The notes under the pieces: generated by a model | The model's input: the letters and a program-made list of their open reading frames with translations, nothing else | Told to the model about the DNA's origin: nothing | Database searches by the model: none | Shown: piece by piece, positions 61,401 through 64,000 of the stretch | How positions within the stretch are numbered: the stretch's first letter is position 1 | Layout of the letters: each line of letters opens with the position of its first letter | Program-made: the position numbers and the translations under genes | Assembly: GCF_010500845.1 (NCBI RefSeq) | Contig: NZ_JAAAMI010000012.1 | Location: forward strand, 34,172 to 98,171 | Length of the DNA stretch: 64,000 nt | Reading direction: 5' to 3' | Origin: Flagellimonas sediminis | Lineage (GTDB): Bacteria > Bacteroidota > Bacteroidia > Flavobacteriales > Flavobacteriaceae

Positions 61401-64000
61401 CGCCGTCCTCAAGGGTCAAGGTGTTGCCGCTCAGGCTAAGTGCCTGGTCATCGGTATCCGTGTCAATGGAACTGATGTCGATGGTGTTGCCACCGGTGAT
61501 GCTCAAATCTGTTCCGCTCAAGGATAAAGTCTGTGCATCGGTGTTGTCCAAATATCCGCTCAGGTCCACGTTGCCACCGTCCTCAAGGGTCAAGGTGTTG
61601 CCGCTCAGGCTCAATGCCTGGTCATCCGTTCCGCTGTTGTCGAAGGTGGACAGGTCTACACTACCACCGTCTTCCAAAGTAAGGGTATTGCCACTCAAAC
61701 TCAATGCCTGGTCATCGGTACCACTGTTGTTGAAGGGCGAAAGGTCCACACTGTTCCCGTCCGCTATGGAAAGGGTGTTACCGGAAAGGCTCAAGGTCTG
61801 GTCATCCGTATCGGTGTCGATGCCGCTGATATCGATGGTGTTGCCACCGGTGATGCTCAGATCCGTTCCACTTAAAGAAAGGGTCTGGGAATCCGTGTTC
61901 ACACCTGAAATATCGATTGTGTTTCCTTCGGAAATGGTCAGATCCGAACCTGAAATGCTCAAGGTCTGGTCATCGGTATCCGTGTCAATGGAGCTGATGT
62001 CGATGGTATTGCCACCGGCAATGCTAAGATCGGTTCCACTCAAGGAAAGGGTCTGTGCATCCGTATTGTCCAAATATCCGCTCAGGTCCACGTTGCCACC
62101 GTCTTCCAAAGTAAGGGTATTGCCACTCAGGCTCAGGGCCTGGTCGTCCGTTCCACTGTTGTCGAAGGTGGACAGGTCTACGCTACCGCCATCTTCCAAG
62201 GTAAGGGTGTTGCCACTCAAGCTCAATGCTTGGTCGTCAGTATTATCCAAATATCCACTCAAGTCAACGTTGCCACCATCTTCCAAGGTCAAGGTATTAC
62301 CACTCAAACTTAGGGTCTGGTCGTCAGTTCCGCTGTTGTCCAATGCCGATAGGTCGATGACCGGGTTGTTGCCCAATTCGTTAGTATAGGTCAGTTGGTT
62401 GGTACCGCTATTAAAGGAAAGTGACGTGTTGGTCTCCGCTATGGATACCGAGGCCACGTTCAGGTAAAGGGCACCATCGGTACCGGCAGTAATGTTGTTG
62501 TTGGCATCGGTACTGATCAATCCTGTGGACAGGGTCCCACCATTGTCGGTAACCTGAAGGCTTCCTGAGTTCATGGATACCCCTGTATTGTATTCGTTCC
62601 CGACAATAGAGTCCGCATCATCCACATTGATGGTCACATTGTTACCTTCCGAGATGGCAATGTGCCCCGCTGTTCCATTGGTTGAAAGGGTCTGGTCATC
62701 CGTATCCGTGTCGATGGAACTGATGTCGATGGTGTTGCCACCGGTAATGCTTAGATCCGTTCCGCTCAAGGATAAAGTCTGGGAATCCGTGTTCACACCG
62801 GAAATGTCTATTGTGTTTCCTTCGGAAATGGTCAGATCCGAACCTGAAATGCTCAAGATCTGGTCATCGGTATCCGTGTCAATGGAGCTGATGTCGATGG
62901 TGTTGCCACCGGTGATGCTCAGATCCGTTCCGCTTAAGGAAAGCGTCTGGGAATCCGTGTTCACACCGGAAATGTCTATTGTGTTTCCTTCGGAAATGGT
63001 CAGATCCGAACCTGAAATGCTCAAGGTCTGGTCATCGGTATCCGTGTCAATGGAACTGATGTCGATGGTGTTGCCACCGGCAATGCTAAGATCGGTTCCA
63101 CTCAAGGAAAGGGTCTGTGCATCCGTGTTGTCCAAGTATCCACTCAGGTCCACGTTGCCACCGTCCTCAAGGGTCAAGGTGTTGCCGCTCAGGCTCAATG
63201 CTTGGTCATCCGTTCCACTGTTGTTGAAGACCGAAAGGTCTACACTGTTCCCGTCCGCGATGGAAAGGGTGTTTCCGGATAGGTTCAAGGTCTGGTCATC
63301 GGTATCCGTGTCAATGGAACTGATGTCGATGGTGTTGCCACCGGCAATGCTCAAATCTGTTCCGCTCAAGGAAAGGGTCTGTGCATCCGTGTTGTCCAAA
63401 TATCCGCTCAGGTCCACGTTGCCACCGTCCTCAAGGGTCAAGGTGTTGCCGCTCAGGCTCAGGGCCTGGTCGTCCGTTCCGCTGTTGTCCAGGGCCGACA
63501 GGTCCACACTGTTCCCGTCCGCGATGGAAAGGGTGTTTCCGGATAGGCTCAAGGTCTGATCGTCGGTATCGGTGTCGATAGAACTGATGTCGATGGTGTT
63601 GCCACCGGTGATGCTCAAATCTGTTCCGCTTAAGGAAAGCGTCTGGGAATCCGTGTTCACACCGGAAATGTCTATTGTGTTTCCTTCGGAAATGGTCAGA
63701 TCCGAACCTGAAATGCTCAAGGTCTGGTCATCGGTATCCGTGTCAATGGAACTGATGTCGATGGTGTTGCCACCGGCAATGCTAAGATCGGTTCCACTCA
63801 AGGAAAGGGTCTGTGCATCGGTGTTGTCCAAATATCCACTCAGGTCCACGTTGCCACCGTCCTCAAGGGTCAAGGTGTTGCCGCTCAGGCTCAAGGCCTG
63901 ATCATCGGTTCCGCTGTTATTGAAAACGGATAGGTCCACACTGTTACCATCGGCGATGGATAGGGTGTTCCCGGATAGGCTCAAGGTCTGGTCATCTGTA
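58426..64000 (-). CDS. Giant tandem-repeat secreted protein, partial (N-terminus outside window)
   Basis: The frame is open to the right edge (64000), giving at least 1,857 residues; the true start lies beyond, so no signal peptide can be seen. Residues 1-1,719 or so are tandem units of 27-30 residues (see repeat feature), rich in Ser, Asp, Leu, Gly, Thr and Asn, with no Cys or Trp. One non-repeat module of about 115 residues (DNA about 62,350-62,700) interrupts them. The last 139 residues (DNA 58,426-58,845) form a distinct C-terminal domain (YPPSIAIDASSNGTGLTVNL, TYAATDLYYYVTYADP, LINVVFVVK). It ends 22 nt before the TTG start of the type B cargo gene; the two probably share a transcript. 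The repeat pattern and composition suggest a beta-solenoid fibre. Function unknown. Confidence 0.9.
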   Translation of the reverse strand, partial: TDDQTLSLSGNTLSIADGNSVDLSVFNNSGTDDQALSLSGNTLTLEDGGNVDLSGYLDNTDAQTLSLSGTDLSIAGGNTIDISSIDTDTDDQTLSISGSDLTISEGNTIDISGVNTDSQTLSLSGTDLSITGGNTIDISSIDTDTDDQTLSLSGNTLSIADGNSVDLSALDNSGTDDQALSLSGNTLTLEDGGNVDLSGYLDNTDAQTLSLSGTDLSIAGGNTIDISSIDTDTDDQTLNLSGNTLSIADGNSVDLSVFNNSGTDDQALSLSGNTLTLEDGGNVDLSGYLDNTDAQTLSLSGTDLSIAGGNTIDISSIDTDTDDQTLSISGSDLTISEGNTIDISGVNTDSQTLSLSGTDLSITGGNTIDISSIDTDTDDQILSISGSDLTISEGNTIDISGVNTDSQTLSLSGTDLSITGGNTIDISSIDTDTDDQTLSTNGTAGHIAISEGNNVTINVDDADSIVGNEYNTGVSMNSGSLQVTDNGGTLSTGLISTDANNNITAGTDGALYLNVASVSIAETNTSLSFNSGTNQLTYTNELGNNPVIDLSALDNSGTDDQTLSLSGNTLTLEDGGNVDLSGYLDNTDDQALSLSGNTLTLEDGGSVDLSTFDNSGTDDQALSLSGNTLTLEDGGNVDLSGYLDNTDAQTLSLSGTDLSIAGGNTIDISSIDTDTDDQTLSISGSDLTISEGNTIDISGVNTDSQTLSLSGTDLSITGGNTIDISGIDTDTDDQTLSLSGNTLSIADGNSVDLSPFNNSGTDDQALSLSGNTLTLEDGGSVDLSTFDNSGTDDQALSLSGNTLTLEDGGNVDLSGYLDNTDAQTLSLSGTDLSITGGNTIDISSIDTDTDDQALSLSGNTLTLEDGGNVDLSGYLDNTDAQTLSLSGTDLSIAGGNTIDISGIDTDTDDQTLSLSGNTLSIADGNSVDLSVFNNSGTDDQALSLSGNTLTLEDGGNVDLSGYLDNTDAQTLSLSGTDLSIAGGNTIDISSIDTDTDDQTLSISGSDLTISEGNTIDISGVNTDSQTLSLSGTDLSIAGGNTIDISGIDTDTDDQTLSLSGNTLSIADGNSVDLSTFNNSGTDDQALSLSGNTLTLEDGGNVDLSGYLDNTDAQTLSLSGTDLSIAGGNTIDISGIDTDTDDQTLSISGSDLTISEGNTIDISGVNTDSQTLSLSGTDLSIAGGNTIDISSIDTDTDDQTLSLSGNTLSIADGNSVDLSVFNNSGTDDQALSLSGNTLALEDGGNVDLSGYLDNTDAQTLSLSGTDLSIAGGNTIDISGIDTDTDDQTLSISGSDLTISEGNTIDISGVNTDSQTLSLSGTDLSIAGGNTIDISSIDTDTDDQTLSISGSDLTISEGNTIDISGVNTDSQTLSLSGTDLSITGGNTIDISGIDTDTDDQTLSLSGNTLSIADGNSVDLSTFNNSGTDDQALSLSGNTLTLEDGGNVDLSGYLDNTDAQTLSLSGTDLSITGGNTIDISSIDTDTDDQTLSLSGNTLSIADGNSVDLSVFNDSGTDDQALSLSGNTLTLEDGGNVDLSGYLDNTDSQTLSLSGTDLSIAGGNTIDISSIDTDTDDQTLNLSGNTLSIADGNSVDLSVFNNSGTDDQALSLSGNTLTLEDGGNVDLSGYLDNTDAQTLSLSGTDLSIAGGNTIDISGIDTDTDDQTLSLSGNTLSIANGNSVDLSVFNNSGTDDQALSLSGNTLTLEDGGNVDLSGYLDNTDDQTASEVNSDTPVDIDGDGATETTVEDVIQAIAPITSKAARIFYPPSIAIDASSNGTGLTVNLYAQYVAQYGTPAVASTGAPAALPTYAATDLYYYVTYADPTVFANMSINASGVLTYDIIGQPADYNALINVVFVVK
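58846..64000 (-). repeat. Array of about 55 coding repeat units in four types, with one interruption
   Basis: Four unit types recur: N (SGNTLSIADGNSVDLS, 30 aa, 11 copies), L (SGNTLTLEDGGNVDLSGYLD, 29 aa, 16 copies), T (SGTDLSIxGGNTIDIS, 29 aa, 20 copies) and S (SGSDLTISEGNTIDISGVNT, 27 aa, 8 copies), by my hand count. All begin D-x-Q-x-L and most share the DxQ(T/A)LS(L/I)SG core. Copies of one type are nearly identical at DNA level, including synonymous positions, over many units. The array continues past the right edge. Confidence 0.9.
62350..62700 (-). other. Non-repeat module inside the repeat array
   Basis: Between a T-type unit and an L-type unit the frame carries about 115 residues of unrelated sequence (including NGTAGHIAISEGNNVTINVD, STDANNNITAGTDGALYLNV and NSGTNQLTYTNELGNNPVID), returning to the array at DLSALDNSGTDDQTLSLSG. 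It is in frame and in the same composition range, so it is a designed part of the protein rather than an insertion artefact. Confidence 0.8.

Noticed and set aside
58877..63901. Five long plus-strand open frames (up to 540 codons) across the repeat region
   Set aside because: They are the antisense of the coding repeats. The repetitive codons happen to leave that frame stop-free, giving a Ser/Leu/Pro/Val-rich repetitive translation with no start signal or promoter and no domain.
58846..64000. Possible CRISPR array
   Set aside because: Units are 81-90 bp, code continuously in one frame, and have no unique spacers or cas genes nearby.

Overview
The window looks like chromosomal DNA of a marine member of the Flavobacteriaceae (Bacteroidota), close in style to Muricauda/Allomuricauda/Flagellimonas. 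The assignment rests on several features. Protein families typical of the group are present: a PorP/SprF protein, a type IX secretion (T9SS) type B C-terminal domain, an OMP_b-brl_3 TonB receptor, DUF5916, and DUF4295 beside rpmB-rpmG. Promoters follow the Bacteroidota pattern TTG/TTTG - about 19-21 nt - TAnnTTTG. Shine-Dalgarno sequences are largely missing. A zeaxanthin-type carotenoid operon is present. I see no tRNA, rRNA, insertion sequence, prophage or CRISPR array. Gene density is high and intergenic gaps are short.

Layout. 0-3.7 kb: a MerR/B12-binding regulator followed by crtI-crtB-crtZ, tightly packed. 3.7-10.5 kb (minus strand): two TlpA-like thioredoxin-fold proteins (one without its CxxC), aconitase, a MoxR ATPase and two periplasmic chaperone/isomerase genes. 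10.6-20 kb: a SRPBCC protein, a class A beta-lactamase-like hydrolase, a Tat-exported Gfo/Idh/MocA oxidoreductase with a DoxX partner, rimO, a class C serine hydrolase, an amidase and ftsY. 20.3-22.2 kb: a secreted thrombospondin-type-3 repeat protein lies between ftsY and the ribosomal group DUF4295-rpmG-rpmB. 23-28 kb: cinA, an HPt protein, a fumarylacetoacetase-family hydrolase, a 3'-5' exonuclease, a 2-oxoacid dehydrogenase E2 and recR. 28-38 kb: a sodium/solute symporter, a CoA-binding protein, a TonB-family receptor, fabH, an ABC1 kinase with a TetR regulator, and htpG. 38-47 kb: membrane proteins, an ECF sigma factor with a probable membrane partner, a MOSC protein, two AraC-type regulators, an S1/P1 nuclease and a DUF5916 outer-membrane protein. 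48-53 kb: small accessory-looking genes (two paralogous SRPBCC proteins, Lmo0937-like, DUF4375, AraC + VOC), then a DUF819 transporter and a DUF4369 lipoprotein. 53-55.4 kb: an operon of idi, a pterin synthase, manA and a small coiled protein.

55.4-64 kb holds the most striking locus. A giant secreted-type protein is built of about 55 visible units of 27-30 residues and runs off the right edge. It is followed on the same strand by a 673-aa T9SS type B cargo protein and a PorP/SprF-family protein. The four unit types follow a near-strict order, are very similar at DNA level, and are interrupted by one non-repeat module. I read this as a surface or secreted fibre made and anchored by the T9SS.

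Other points of interest are the CarH-like regulator at the carotenoid operon, which keeps the W-x9-EH and ExHxxG cobalamin motifs; the cysteine-free TlpA paralogue; two genes whose promoter geometry predicts leaderless mRNA; and several unexplained inverted repeats or orphan terminators.
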